Source of the DNA: JBGUVL01 sp964370395
GTDB lineage: Bacteria > Bacillota_I > Bacilli_A > Erysipelotrichales > Erysipelotrichaceae
DNA length: 64,000 nucleotides
Direction of reading: 5' to 3'
Assembly (NCBI GenBank): GCA_964370395.1
Contig: CAYJIZ010000001.1
Span: 62,001-126,000, forward strand
The position numbers and the translations under genes were made by a program. A model generated the notes under the pieces. It was not told where the DNA came from. It searched no databases and saw only the letters and a program-made list of their open reading frames with translations. This document shows, in pieces, positions 33,373 to 42,707 of the stretch; position 1 is the first letter of the stretch, and each line of letters starts with the position of its first letter.

Positions 33373-34735
33373 AATAGATTATATTAAGCAACAAGCACAA
33401 TGTGAACTCGCTAGACGTGAGTTCTTTTATTATTGCCGTGTAAAGGCGAATGACTTCTATAAAGAGGATAGAGACTATCTTGTAAATAAATGTAATGAAA
33501 TGCAAGAGTTCCTATTTGATGATACTGAAGTATTGATTGTAAACGAGCCTCCAAGACATGGAAAAAGTCGTACTGCAAGTTGTTTTGTAGAATGGGTCTT
33601 AGGTATTAATAATACATATAAAATTATGACAGGTTCATATAATGAGAAGTTATCAACTTCATTTTCTAAAAGCATTAGAAATACGATAAAAGAAGAAAAA
33701 GCGGATGAAAATAGAATTGTATACAGCGATATATTCCCTAATACAAAAATAAAATTTGGTGATGCTGCTATGAATATGTGGAGTTTAGAAGGAGGTAATA
33801 ACAATTATCTTGCTACCGCTCCAGACGGTACTGCAACTGGTTTTGGTGCCGACTTGATGATTATAGATGATTTAATCAAAAATAAGAAAGAAGCATACAA
33901 CGACAAAGTGTTAGATGATCATTGGGATTGGTTCACAAATACAATGTATTCTCGTTTGGAAGGAAAGCGAAAGATAATTGTAATCATGACACGTTGGCAT
34001 AGCAAAGATTTAGCTGGACGTATGATTGAATGGTGTAAAAAAGAAGGTAAGAAATATAAACACATTAACTTAAAAGCACAACAAGAAGATGGAACGATGT
34101 TGTGTGATGAAATATTATCAATTAAAGAATTTGAAAGTATTAAGAGTATTGTAAGTCATGAAATCGTTAGTGCAAACTATCAGCAAGAACCAATAGACAT
34201 TAAAGGTAGGCTTTACACAGAGTTTAGTACATACGATGTTGCTCCTGAATTTGAAGGTATTTACGCTTATACAGATACTGCTGATGAAGGTAGTGATTAC
34301 TTGTGTCAAATTATTTTTGGAGTGTACATGCATAAACCTTATTTGCTAGATGTGTATTATACACAAGAGCCAATGGAAGTTACTGAAATCGAGGCAGCAT
34401 ACAGATTGAATATATTTAAAGTGAATCAAGTTCGTGTTGAAAGTAATAATGGTGGTAAAGGATTTGCGCGAAATGTTAAAAGAGAACTTGAACTAATAGA
34501 TAACTATTATACAGATGTAACGTGGTTTCATCAAAGTTCAAATAAGAAAGCAAGAATATTGACGAATTCAACGTATGTACAAAAGATTATGCAGTTCCCT
34601 CATAATTGGGATAAGTTATGGCCAGAATATTTTGATGCAATGATAAAATATCAGCGCGAAGGTAAGAATGAACATGACGATGCAGAAGATGCTACAACAG
34701 GAGTTGCAGAAACAATGATTTTAGGAGGGCTATAA
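33365..34735 (+). CDS. terL: terminase large subunit
   Basis: The 456-residue packaging motor has an ATPase domain with Walker A-like NEPPRHGKSRTA and Walker B LMIIDDLI, and a C-terminal RNase H-like nuclease beginning at AYTDTADEGSDY, with further acidic residues near HDDAEDATTGVAE. It translocates DNA into the prohead and cuts it. It is followed at once by the portal gene. Confidence 0.96.
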   Translation: MNKIDYIKQQAQCELARREFFYYCRVKANDFYKEDRDYLVNKCNEMQEFLFDDTEVLIVNEPPRHGKSRTASCFVEWVLGINNTYKIMTGSYNEKLSTSFSKSIRNTIKEEKADENRIVYSDIFPNTKIKFGDAAMNMWSLEGGNNNYLATAPDGTATGFGADLMIIDDLIKNKKEAYNDKVLDDHWDWFTNTMYSRLEGKRKIIVIMTRWHSKDLAGRMIEWCKKEGKKYKHINLKAQQEDGTMLCDEILSIKEFESIKSIVSHEIVSANYQQEPIDIKGRLYTEFSTYDVAPEFEGIYAYTDTADEGSDYLCQIIFGVYMHKPYLLDVYYTQEPMEVTEIEAAYRLNIFKVNQVRVESNNGGKGFARNVKRELELIDNYYTDVTWFHQSSNKKARILTNSTYVQKIMQFPHNWDKLWPEYFDAMIKYQREGKNEHDDAEDATTGVAETMILGGL

Positions 34736-34736
34736 A

Positions 34737-36281
34737 ATGAGCAAGATTGGAGGATATGTAAAAAATATGATAAGAGGATGGTTAAACGTAAAGGAGGCTT
34801 CGGCAACTTCGTATACAATTGATGAGAAGTTAAATTATGATAGTACTGCTATTCGTAATAGAATTTGGTATCGAGGAGATCCATTAGAATTAAGTCAGTT
34901 ATATAGACAAATCGGAAAACAAGATGCATCGTTTTGGAGTATGGTCCCTGAAAATGTTGAAGATGTACGCAAAATTCATTCAGGGTTACCAGCGCTAATT
35001 GTTGATACATTAGTAAGCATTGTAATAAGAGACATGGGTGATATTAAAATTGATAATAGACAAGAAGAGTGGGATTTGATTGCAAGTGATAATGATTTTG
35101 AAAGTTTAATTTCAAAAGTAATAACAGAGTGTTTATCAATTGGAGATGGTGCAATTAAATTTAGCGTAGACAAATCTATTTCTGATTACCCTATCATTGA
35201 GTTTTATTCAGGAGATGAGGTGGACTTTGTTTATGAAAGAGGAAGATATAGAGAAACAATATTTAAAAATGTTCATATTCATAATGACAAAGTTTATATT
35301 CATTATGAACACTACGGTTTTGGGTATATAAAGAACTATCTTAAAAAGTTTGGTGAAGAAGAATGTTTGCCTCTTGAAACAATTCCACAAACTGCAGGTA
35401 TTATCGATACTGCATTTGCTGGTTATAAAGAAGAAAATGGTAAACAAGTTGCTAAAGGTACTTTTAATATGGCGATTCCAGTGAAGATATTTAATAGCCA
35501 AAAGTTTAACCATAGAGGTAAATCTATATTTGATAGCAAAATTTCTTCTCTTGATGCATTTGATGAAGTAGTTTCACAGTGGATGGATGCAATTAGAATG
35601 GGGAGAGCAAATTGCTATATACCTGAAAACTTAATACCTAAAAATCCTAAGAGCGGTAAAATACTTAAGCCAAACAGCTTTACAAATCGTTTTATTGAAA
35701 TAAGAGGATCAATGGCTGAAAAAGAAAGAACGGGTATTAGTGTTACACAACCAACCATTCCTACCGAAAATTATCTACAATCTTATATCACATATCTCGA
35801 TTTAAGCTTGCAAGGTATTATTTCACCTTCAACATTAGGAATCGACACTAAAAAGTTAGACAATGCAGAAGCCCAAAGAGAAAAAGAAAAAACGACATTA
35901 TCTACGCGAGGTATTATTGTTAACGCCATACAAGATTTTATACCAGTGATTGTTAATACAGCACTAAGAACGCAAGATACTATGAAAGAGTTGAAAGTTG
36001 ATTACGATGACGTGAAAGTAAATGTGCAGTTTGGTGAGTATGCTAACCCGTCTTTCGAGGCGGTTGTTGAGACAATGTCAAAAGCGCGACCTGGTCAACC
36101 AGTAATGTCGATTGATTCAGTTGTTGAAGAATTATACGGAAATTCTAAAGATGATGATTGGAAAGAAAAAGAAGTGAAACGTCTTAAAGAAGAAATTGGT
36201 ATTGTTGAAGTAGAAGAACCGAAAATGAATAAAACAACAATTATGGAGGAAGATGATGAAGAAAATAAGCTTGTCAATTAA
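34737..36281 (+). CDS. phage portal protein
   Basis: The 514-residue protein is of the SPP1/A118 gp6-like portal type by length, position after terL and segments such as EFYSGDEVDFVYERG and ISPSTLGIDTKKLDNAEAQ. It forms the dodecameric DNA gate of the head. The acidic tail is unusual only in composition. The next gene overlaps it by 29 bases. Confidence 0.92.
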   Translation: MSKIGGYVKNMIRGWLNVKEASATSYTIDEKLNYDSTAIRNRIWYRGDPLELSQLYRQIGKQDASFWSMVPENVEDVRKIHSGLPALIVDTLVSIVIRDMGDIKIDNRQEEWDLIASDNDFESLISKVITECLSIGDGAIKFSVDKSISDYPIIEFYSGDEVDFVYERGRYRETIFKNVHIHNDKVYIHYEHYGFGYIKNYLKKFGEEECLPLETIPQTAGIIDTAFAGYKEENGKQVAKGTFNMAIPVKIFNSQKFNHRGKSIFDSKISSLDAFDEVVSQWMDAIRMGRANCYIPENLIPKNPKSGKILKPNSFTNRFIEIRGSMAEKERTGISVTQPTIPTENYLQSYITYLDLSLQGIISPSTLGIDTKKLDNAEAQREKEKTTLSTRGIIVNAIQDFIPVIVNTALRTQDTMKELKVDYDDVKVNVQFGEYANPSFEAVVETMSKARPGQPVMSIDSVVEELYGNSKDDDWKEKEVKRLKEEIGIVEVEEPKMNKTTIMEEDDEENKLVN

Positions 36282-36519
36282 TGGTAAAGTGTATGTAATG
36301 CCTAGAAAAAAAGCAATGGATGTTATGAAAATAGCCAAAGAGCATAATAAAGGTAAAAATGTTATTGTCGGACTTGCTAAAGGTCATGTAATCGAATGTC
36401 GATTAGATGAATATGATTCTGCCCAAGAGTTGTTAGATGCTTCAAAGGAATGGATTAAACAAGGTTATAAAGTATATTCGCAAAAATGTTATAAGAGTTT
36501 ATTAAGCAACAATGAATGA
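36253..36519 (+). CDS. small basic protein between portal and minor capsid genes
   Basis: The 88-residue protein begins ISLSINGKVYVMPRKKAMDVM. GGAGGA precedes the ATG pair at 36253. It overlaps both the portal gene and the minor capsid gene, so it is translated with them. Homologous positions in related phages hold an anonymous head-region protein. Confidence 0.7.
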   Translation: MMKKISLSINGKVYVMPRKKAMDVMKIAKEHNKGKNVIVGLAKGHVIECRLDEYDSAQELLDASKEWIKQGYKVYSQKCYKSLLSNNE

Positions 36520-38227
36520 TTATGATGTTTCTTCTATATTTCAAGAAATGGAGAATTATCTGTTAAGTTCAATGTCACGAAATATGAAACGGCATACCAA
36601 TTGGGAAAATGAAGAAGGTTTTCAATGGGAGATGTGGCAAACAAAACAACTAGATTCATTAAATGATTATAGAAAACAAAATAAAAAGTATATTGGTAAA
36701 CAATCAAGTTTAATTCAGTTAAAAATTGAAGAATTACTAAAACAGTCAAATGAACATGGTGCTATGCAGCAAGAAATTAAAATATTAGAAGCGATAAAAA
36801 AAGGATTCAAACCTGGGCGAGTTCCAAAAGGGGTTAAGCAATCCTTTTTTAAGTTGAACGATAGAAAATTAAATGCTTTAATCAAATCAACTAACGGAGA
36901 TATGCAAAAAGGTAGCACTGCTATGCTTAGAATGGTTAATGATGAGTATAGAAAAACTATATTTAAAGCACAGATGTTTGCTAACACTGGAACAATGACA
37001 ACAGATCAAGCAATCGATATGGCAACAAAAGATTTTCTTTCAAAAGGTATCAATTGTATTGAGTATAGTAATGGTAATCGAGTTAACATTGCTTCATATG
37101 CAGAAATGGCGATTAAAACTGCAAATCAAAGAGCGTACTTCGAAGGTGAAGGTAGTAAGCGTGCTGAATGGGGTGTGCATACAGTGCTTATTAGTAGTTA
37201 TGGATCGTGTAGCCAAACGTGTCTTCCTTATCAAGGAAAAGTATATGTAGATGATGTTTGGAGTGGAGGAACGGCAAAAGAGAGTGAAGAGTTAGGTTTT
37301 CCTTTGTTATCAACCGCGATTGATGGTGGATTATTCCATCCCAATTGTAAACATACAATGACAACATACTTTGAAGGAATTACGGAAATACCATCAAAGG
37401 CAGATGTTGCACAAACAAGTGAGAACAGCGATTTAATCTCTACACAACGTTATAACGAAAGAATGATACGAAAGTATAAACGTCTTGAAATCGGCTCTCT
37501 TGATGAACAAAACAAAGCGAAATACAAAACTAAAGTTAAAGAGTGGCAAGGTAAGCAAAGGCAATTGATTAGTAATCATCCTGAAATGCACAGAAACTAC
37601 AAACGTGAGAGTTTACGAAGTGTTACTAATGTCGATTCGTTTGATAATAATATTATCAAGAAAGGGCAAGGCGCGGATAAACTATTAAAAGAAAATAGTG
37701 TTTCGAAACTTATCTATGAAGATGAAATACATTTTAATGATAAAAAACAAATGAACGAATTGCTATATGGATTTAAAGAACAGTATTCTAATCAAGAAGT
37801 AGAATATGGAATGTTGCTTAGTCCAAAAAACAAAGCCTTTGTTGTTAAAGGTACAAAATCTACAAATGATTTTTCCATGCTTTCTGATGATGTTTTTGAA
37901 AATTCATTTGTGATACATAATCATCCAAACCAAAAGACACATTACTCTTTTAGTGGTGCTGATGTTTCTTTTTTTCTTGAAAATAAAATTGCTGAAACTA
38001 ACGCCTTTGATCATAAATATGAGTATAAAATAAAAAGGACTAAAGATACTTTGGAAAAAGGGTTAGATAGTAATGAATTCCAAAACACTTTTTTTGATAT
38101 TATAGATGAGAATTTAATGAAAAATGAAAATTTCGTTGCTATCAATGATGAAGATGAGTATCATGTTGTTATAGATAGATTAGCAAAAAAATATAAATTC
38201 TTATATGAACGGAGATTAAGAAAATGA
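36512..38227 (+). CDS. MuF-type minor capsid protein with C-terminal JAMM-like domain
   Basis: The first 300 residues match phage minor capsid protein 2/MuF-like head proteins, including the GSCSQTCLPYQGKVY cysteine segment and GGLFHPNCKHTMTTY. Beyond about residue 390 there is an added domain with a JAMM/MPN-like metal set: E431, H469-x-H471-P, S481 and D484 (VIHNHPNQ, SFSGADVSFF). MuF proteins of temperate gut phages often carry variable C-terminal toxin or enzyme domains that are injected with the DNA. The activity here is inferred only. The next gene overlaps its stop. Confidence 0.88.
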   Translation: MNDYDVSSIFQEMENYLLSSMSRNMKRHTNWENEEGFQWEMWQTKQLDSLNDYRKQNKKYIGKQSSLIQLKIEELLKQSNEHGAMQQEIKILEAIKKGFKPGRVPKGVKQSFFKLNDRKLNALIKSTNGDMQKGSTAMLRMVNDEYRKTIFKAQMFANTGTMTTDQAIDMATKDFLSKGINCIEYSNGNRVNIASYAEMAIKTANQRAYFEGEGSKRAEWGVHTVLISSYGSCSQTCLPYQGKVYVDDVWSGGTAKESEELGFPLLSTAIDGGLFHPNCKHTMTTYFEGITEIPSKADVAQTSENSDLISTQRYNERMIRKYKRLEIGSLDEQNKAKYKTKVKEWQGKQRQLISNHPEMHRNYKRESLRSVTNVDSFDNNIIKKGQGADKLLKENSVSKLIYEDEIHFNDKKQMNELLYGFKEQYSNQEVEYGMLLSPKNKAFVVKGTKSTNDFSMLSDDVFENSFVIHNHPNQKTHYSFSGADVSFFLENKIAETNAFDHKYEYKIKRTKDTLEKGLDSNEFQNTFFDIIDENLMKNENFVAINDEDEYHVVIDRLAKKYKFLYERRLRK

Positions 38228-38412
38228 CATATGGTGATGAAAAGAATAAAATAAGAGAGTGGTACCTAAATGAATGTCAAAAGATAAGTGAAAAATTTCC
38301 ACATGTAAAACATCAATTAGACCCATCTATGGAAGAAGATGCAGCACAAAGAGAGTTGAACCTTGAACTTAAAAAAAGACTCTTTGAATTAAAAAAAATG
38401 CATATCAAATAA
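38224..38412 (+). CDS. 62-residue partner of the MuF-JAMM protein, possible immunity or accessory protein
   Basis: The small, highly charged helical protein begins by an ATGA overlap with the MuF stop, so the two are translationally coupled. It ends with a basic helix (ELKKRLFELKKMHIK). It has no recognised family. In MuF polymorphic toxin loci an immunity gene occupies this position. A terminator follows it. Confidence 0.65.
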   Translation: MTYGDEKNKIREWYLNECQKISEKFPHVKHQLDPSMEEDAAQRELNLELKKRLFELKKMHIK

Positions 38413-38426
38413 AATATTTTTAATGG

Positions 38427-38449
38427 CACATCAAATGATGTGTTTTTTA
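38427..38449 (+). terminator. terminator after the MuF module
   Basis: CACATCA-AA-TGATGTG (in practice a 5-6 bp stem with a larger loop) followed by TTTTTT. It interrupts the structural operon. Confidence 0.75.
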
Positions 38450-38473
38450 TTATATTGGGAAGGAGGTGATAGC

Positions 38474-38656
38474 ATGGCAAAAGACACTAATATCGAAGCT
38501 GTACAAGAAGTAAAAAAGGAAGCTACAAATGCAAAATGTATTAAGGAGTTTTACGATAAAGTAAACAATCAATATGTTAAAGTTGGTGAGGAGTTAAAAG
38601 TTAGTGAAGATAGACTTAAAACCTTAATTGCTTATGGTGTTGTAGTTAAGAAATAA
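38474..38656 (+). CDS. 60-residue head-region protein
   Basis: AAGGAGGTG lies 5 bases before ATG 38474, which is preferred to longer starts. The small helical protein ends in KTLIAYGVVVKK. Similar proteins precede scaffold genes in many siphophages. It is flanked by two terminators, so its expression may be set separately. Confidence 0.75.
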   Translation: MAKDTNIEAVQEVKKEATNAKCIKEFYDKVNNQYVKVGEELKVSEDRLKTLIAYGVVVKK

Positions 38657-38674
38657 AATAAATATAGAAACATA

Positions 38675-38698
38675 GGTGCTAGAAATAGTGCCTTTTTT
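38675..38698 (+). terminator. terminator before the scaffold leader
   Basis: GGTGCTA-GAAA-TAGTGCC is a perfect 7-bp stem with a GNRA loop followed by TTTTTT. Confidence 0.9.
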
Positions 38699-38787
38699 CA
38701 TGGCCACCCGCTCAAGCCGTTAAACTGTGCGTTTCCATTGTGGATAGAGAGACACTCGAAAAAACTGTGATTAAGGAGGACAAAAGA

Positions 38788-39408
38788 ATGTCAATTAAAT
38801 TAAAGTACGTGTTAAACAATCAATTATTTGGAGATGATGATGGAAGTGGTGGAGGTGATGGAGGTAATCCTAATCAAAATGCTACAGTTACGATTGATTA
38901 TGAAAAACTAGCTAGTATCGTGAGTAAAAAATCAACATTAACCGAAGATAAAGTTTTACATGGGTATTTTAAAAATCAAGGACTTAGCCCTGAAGAAGCT
39001 GACGAAGCAATGAAAACATTCAAAGAGCAAAGATTACAAAAGACATCAGAAAAAAAGGATAAGTTAAAAAATCTTGAAGTTGAAAATGCAAAACTTAAAG
39101 CACAAATGAATGATGCGAAAGTTAATAACGCATTATCGTCAAAAGCAATTGAATTAGGTATCTCAGCAGAGAAACTTCCGTTTGCTTTGAAGTTGGTTGA
39201 AAGAAAAGATTTATTAAAAGAAGATGAAACTATCGATGATGAAAAAGTGAAATCTTCATTAGAAGAATTGTTGAAAGCATTTCCTGAAATTAAAGGTGCT
39301 GCAGAATCGAGTGGGAATGGATTTCAACAATTAGGCAGTGGAGGTAGTTCTGCTGGGAATTCAGCTGTTGATGCACAGCTTGACGCCATTTTTGGATTAA
39401 AAAAATAG
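38788..39408 (+). CDS. capsid scaffolding protein
   Basis: The 206-residue acidic helical protein has a flexible glycine-rich N-terminal stretch (DDDGSGGGDGG), a central coiled coil and a low-complexity glycine/serine tail, typical of scaffold proteins encoded right before the major capsid gene. AAGGAGGA precedes ATG 38788; an upstream TTG in frame has no RBS. Confidence 0.85.
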   Translation: MSIKLKYVLNNQLFGDDDGSGGGDGGNPNQNATVTIDYEKLASIVSKKSTLTEDKVLHGYFKNQGLSPEEADEAMKTFKEQRLQKTSEKKDKLKNLEVENAKLKAQMNDAKVNNALSSKAIELGISAEKLPFALKLVERKDLLKEDETIDDEKVKSSLEELLKAFPEIKGAAESSGNGFQQLGSGGSSAGNSAVDAQLDAIFGLKK

Positions 39409-39418
39409 GAGGTAAATT

Positions 39419-40312
39419 ATGGCACAATTAAATTATGTAACACAGTTTTTCACACGCATTTTAGCAATGTATGATCAAGAGTTAAAATCTGTTAAGTTGT
39501 TTAACTCAAACTTAGATATTCAAGTAAAAGGTACAAAAACAATTAAGTTACCTAAAGTTACTGTAAGTGGTTATAAAGACCACACAAGAAATGGTGGTGG
39601 GTTCAATGCTGGAACATATGGAAATGATTTTGAAGAAAAGTCTTTAGATCACGACCGTGATATTGAATTTTCTATTGATCCAATGGATGTTGACGAAACG
39701 AATCAAATTGTATCTATTGCAAATATTCAAAATCGTTTTGAACGTACACAAGCAATTCCTGAATTAGATTGTTATACTTTCTCAAAGTTGTATGCAGAAG
39801 CAACGAGAGTTGGTGCAAAAATTAAAACAACTGCATTAACAACAGCAAATATTTTGGCTGATTTTGATGAGAATATGGAAGCGTTAGAAGACGCAGGTGT
39901 TCCACTTTCAAGATGCGTATTATACTGTACATCAACATACAAAAAGTTATTAAAGAATGCGGAAGGTATTCAAAGAACTTTAGATGTTAAAAGTGGTGGT
40001 GGTATTGATCGTAGAGTTCATTCAATGGACGATATTGGTGAAATTGTTGTTGTTCCTAGTGAACGTTTCAAAACGTTATACAACTTTACAGATGGGTATA
40101 AAGCAGATGCAACAGGTAAACAAATGAATTACATCTTAGTTGACCCAGAAGCACAAGTTTCACGTGTTAAATATTCATACATCAATACATTCACACCAGG
40201 ACACGACAGTCGTTGTGCAGATAACTATATGTACCAAAACAGACGTTTTAACGGGACGTTTGGCTTAGATGGACAATTGAAACAATCTTGTATTGTTCAT
40301 ACAGTAGCGTAG
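39419..40312 (+). CDS. major capsid protein
   Basis: The 297-residue protein is the right size and position for an HK97-fold major head protein of this phage type: FTRILAMYDQEL near the start, VTVSGYKDHTRNGGGFNAG, and a long central helix. AGGAGG precedes the ATG. Codon choice is more uniform than in neighbouring small genes, as for a highly expressed gene. Confidence 0.92.
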   Translation: MAQLNYVTQFFTRILAMYDQELKSVKLFNSNLDIQVKGTKTIKLPKVTVSGYKDHTRNGGGFNAGTYGNDFEEKSLDHDRDIEFSIDPMDVDETNQIVSIANIQNRFERTQAIPELDCYTFSKLYAEATRVGAKIKTTALTTANILADFDENMEALEDAGVPLSRCVLYCTSTYKKLLKNAEGIQRTLDVKSGGGIDRRVHSMDDIGEIVVVPSERFKTLYNFTDGYKADATGKQMNYILVDPEAQVSRVKYSYINTFTPGHDSRCADNYMYQNRRFNGTFGLDGQLKQSCIVHTVA

Positions 40313-40321
40313 GAGGTATGT

Positions 40322-40705
40322 ATGTTAAAAGCGATTAAAGACAATAAAGTTTATGACATCAATGAAAATCAAACGGATTTTTATTTGTCTGATGGTTTTG
40401 ATGTTTATAATGAAGACGGAGAAGTTATTGAATATTCACACTTGAAGACAATTAAGTACAGTGATCATTTAAAATTATTGGCTGAAGCAAGTAAATTAGA
40501 GAATGTTGAAACTGTTGTTGAATTAGAAGAAAAATTACAAGAACGTGATGTAAAAATTGCAGAGTTAGAAAATGAAATCAATACAAAACACACAAATGTG
40601 ATGGAATTATTAAAAGCATATGCAGTTTCAAAAGGTATTGAAGTTGGATCAGCAACTACCGCTGCAGGAGTTTTAACAAAGATTACAGACGCAGAGAAAG
40701 TGTAG
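40322..40705 (+). CDS. small head protein with coiled coil
   Basis: The 127-residue protein has a beta N-terminus (VYDINENQTDFYLSDGFDVY), a central coiled coil and a short C-terminal helical domain (VSKGIEVGSATTAAGVL). It always seems to accompany the capsid gene in this phage type. Role unknown. Confidence 0.75.
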   Translation: MLKAIKDNKVYDINENQTDFYLSDGFDVYNEDGEVIEYSHLKTIKYSDHLKLLAEASKLENVETVVELEEKLQERDVKIAELENEINTKHTNVMELLKAYAVSKGIEVGSATTAAGVLTKITDAEKV

Positions 40706-40713
40706 GTGATTTT

Positions 40714-41094
40714 ATGTATCAGTCGTATGCTGATAAAGAATATTATTCCAATGTATATAATGGCACAATCATTAAAGATGAAGTATTAAATAAATATTTA
40801 AAACAAGCAAGTAGGCACATTGATGCACTAACGTTTAATCGTATTGTTGGAAGGTTTGAGTATCTAACTACATTTCAAAAAGACATTATTCAAGATGTTG
40901 TGTGCCAACTTGCAGAATTTGAATATGAGAACGAGACACTTTTGAAGAGTATACTTTCTTCTTATTCAATTAATGGTGTTAGTGTTAATATTGCAAATAG
41001 TCTTAATGCTCAAATTATTAATGGTGTAACTATCATGGATGATTTGTATAATCTATTATCTCAAACAGGATTGTGTTGTAGGAGTTTCATATGA
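40714..41094 (+). CDS. head-tail connector protein (gp6-like)
   Basis: The 126-residue helical protein (QSYADKEYYSNVYNG, then helices and a C-terminal region GVSVNIANSLN) fits phage head-tail connector adaptors that bind under the portal. It follows the capsid genes and overlaps the next gene by 4 bases. Confidence 0.82.
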   Translation: MYQSYADKEYYSNVYNGTIIKDEVLNKYLKQASRHIDALTFNRIVGRFEYLTTFQKDIIQDVVCQLAEFEYENETLLKSILSSYSINGVSVNIANSLNAQIINGVTIMDDLYNLLSQTGLCCRSFI

Positions 41095-41429
41095 AATGGT
41101 TAGAATTAATTCCTGATAGTATTTGTAAAACACCGATACATGTACTTATTGAAGAGGAAGGAATTAGCGAAGAAGGTGAACCTATAAAAGCTTTAGAGTT
41201 TGACGGTAATTGCAATTATCAAGATAGCGCATTTCGCACCTTGAACGAACAACAAAAGTTAATAACTTTATCAGGAAAAGCGTATTTTAATGGAGATATT
41301 GCTCCTAAATTACCTATTATTTCAAGTGGTGAAATAACGGTGTTTGGTTCAAAACGTAGAATATACAAAGGAACTAAGGCACGTAATCCTGATGGAACTG
41401 TTAATTATACTTTATTGGAGATTGTTTAA
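41091..41429 (+). CDS. head-tail joining/stopper-like protein
   Basis: The 112-residue beta-rich protein lies between the connector and minor capsid genes, where putative minor capsid protein 1 or head closure proteins are found (FDGNCNYQDSAFRTL, GEITVFGSKRRIYKG). The ATG overlaps the previous stop (ATGA). Confidence 0.75.
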   Translation: MKWLELIPDSICKTPIHVLIEEEGISEEGEPIKALEFDGNCNYQDSAFRTLNEQQKLITLSGKAYFNGDIAPKLPIISSGEITVFGSKRRIYKGTKARNPDGTVNYTLLEIV

Positions 41430-41792
41430 ATGTCTTTTAAGCTTAATTTAAAAGGTATTAAGCAATTAGATAAAGGAATGCAACAATGCTTAGAAATGAC
41501 TGGTGAGGCACTTTTGGGTAATGTTATATCTGCCCAAGTAATTCCTTTTGATGAAGGTGATATGCAAAATAAAGCAACGTTTGTCGATTATTCACAATCT
41601 AGCAAAGGTTTAGTTGAAATTGTAACAAATTCACCACAGGCGAGACGTCTTTATTTTCATCCAGAGTATGACTTTCAAACAATTAACAATCCAAACGCAA
41701 AAGGTGAGTGGTATAAAGATTGGTTAAAAGGTGGTTCAAAATTTGATTTTGCGCAAAATACATTTTCTAAATTTTTAAGGAGAAAACTATGA
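41430..41792 (+). CDS. minor capsid protein 2-like (HK97 gp10-like) protein
   Basis: The 120-residue protein has the segment VIPFDEGDMQNKATFVDYS and a region with LYFHPEYDFQ of the phage minor capsid (Minor_capsid_2) group, functionally like HK97 gp10 tail completion proteins. It begins one base after the previous stop. Confidence 0.82.
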   Translation: MSFKLNLKGIKQLDKGMQQCLEMTGEALLGNVISAQVIPFDEGDMQNKATFVDYSQSSKGLVEIVTNSPQARRLYFHPEYDFQTINNPNAKGEWYKDWLKGGSKFDFAQNTFSKFLRRKL

Positions 41793-42196
41793 TACTTACT
41801 TTAAAATCAATTAAAGACTGGATAAAAACGCTTGATACTAGCGCAGAACATTTCTATATTGGTAAACTTGATAATAAACAAGAAAAGGCAATAGGAACGT
41901 ATGTGAGTAAAAAAACGCTTGCACCTTATATTGCATTGGGTGGAATTGATAATTCATCATACAAGCGTAAAGCAATAACATTTTTAATTCATTGGAATAA
42001 AAATCAAAATGATACAGAGATTGCTTCATCTTTGTTTTATAGTAAATTAGAAGCGAAAACTGATGCTATCATTGATGGCGTTAAAGTTAATTATGTTGAA
42101 CTGCTTGATAATGAACCGATTGACGTAGGTACTGATGAAAATGGTATTTATGAAATGGTTATAAATGCAGTTTTTTATTATGAAAAGGAGGCCTAA
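41789..42196 (+). CDS. tail terminator-like minor capsid protein
   Basis: The 135-residue protein fits the Minor_capsid_3/tail terminator group (YIALGGIDNSSYKRKAITFL, DNEPIDVGTDENGIYEM). It overlaps the preceding gene by 4 bases and precedes the major tail gene. Confidence 0.8.
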   Translation: MILTLKSIKDWIKTLDTSAEHFYIGKLDNKQEKAIGTYVSKKTLAPYIALGGIDNSSYKRKAITFLIHWNKNQNDTEIASSLFYSKLEAKTDAIIDGVKVNYVELLDNEPIDVGTDENGIYEMVINAVFYYEKEA

Positions 42197-42199
42197 GTA

Positions 42200-42646
42200 A
42201 TGGCAGGTAAAACAGGAGTTTATCCTTGTTATGAAAATCAATTTAAAATTGAAACTGGAGTAACTGGAGAAACAAAAACAATGAGTACTATTGCTGACAT
42301 GGAATCTTTTGGGGTTTCATTTGACAATGGAATTGAAGAATGGACACCATTCGAGACAGAAGGATGGGTAAGACGTTTAGCGACAGCTAAGGCGGTTACT
42401 ATTTCTGTATCTGGAAAACGTAATGTAGGAGATGCAGGAAATGATGCTGTAGCTGCACTAATTAGTTTAAATGGTAGAGCAGTAGAAAAAGACTTTGAAT
42501 GGATTTTCCCTGATGGAAGTAAGGTTGTGTTTAATAGCGCAGTAATTAATGTTACTAATGTTGGTGCAGGTGATTCAACTGGTGTTGCACCATTAGAATT
42601 TGAAGTTATGAGTAATGGAAAACCAACATTCACGCCAGCAGTTTAA
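42200..42646 (+). CDS. major tail (tube) protein
   Basis: The 148-residue beta-rich protein starts at 42200 after AGGAGG, has the pattern SFDNGIEEWTPFETEGWVRR of phage tail tube proteins and stands directly before the tail chaperone pair and the tape measure gene. A hairpin downstream probably reduces transcription of later genes, as common for this gene. Confidence 0.88.
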   Translation: MAGKTGVYPCYENQFKIETGVTGETKTMSTIADMESFGVSFDNGIEEWTPFETEGWVRRLATAKAVTISVSGKRNVGDAGNDAVAALISLNGRAVEKDFEWIFPDGSKVVFNSAVINVTNVGAGDSTGVAPLEFEVMSNGKPTFTPAV

Positions 42647-42652
42647 AAAACG

Positions 42653-42684
42653 AGAGAGGATAAAACCTCTCTTTCATTTTGTTT
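42653..42684 (+). terminator. partial terminator after the major tail gene
   Basis: AGAGAGG-ATAAAA-CCTCTCT forms a 7-bp stem followed by TTCATTTT. The T run is broken, so readthrough is expected. Confidence 0.7.
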
Positions 42685-42707
42685 AGAAAAAGAAGGAGGC
42701 CAAAAGA

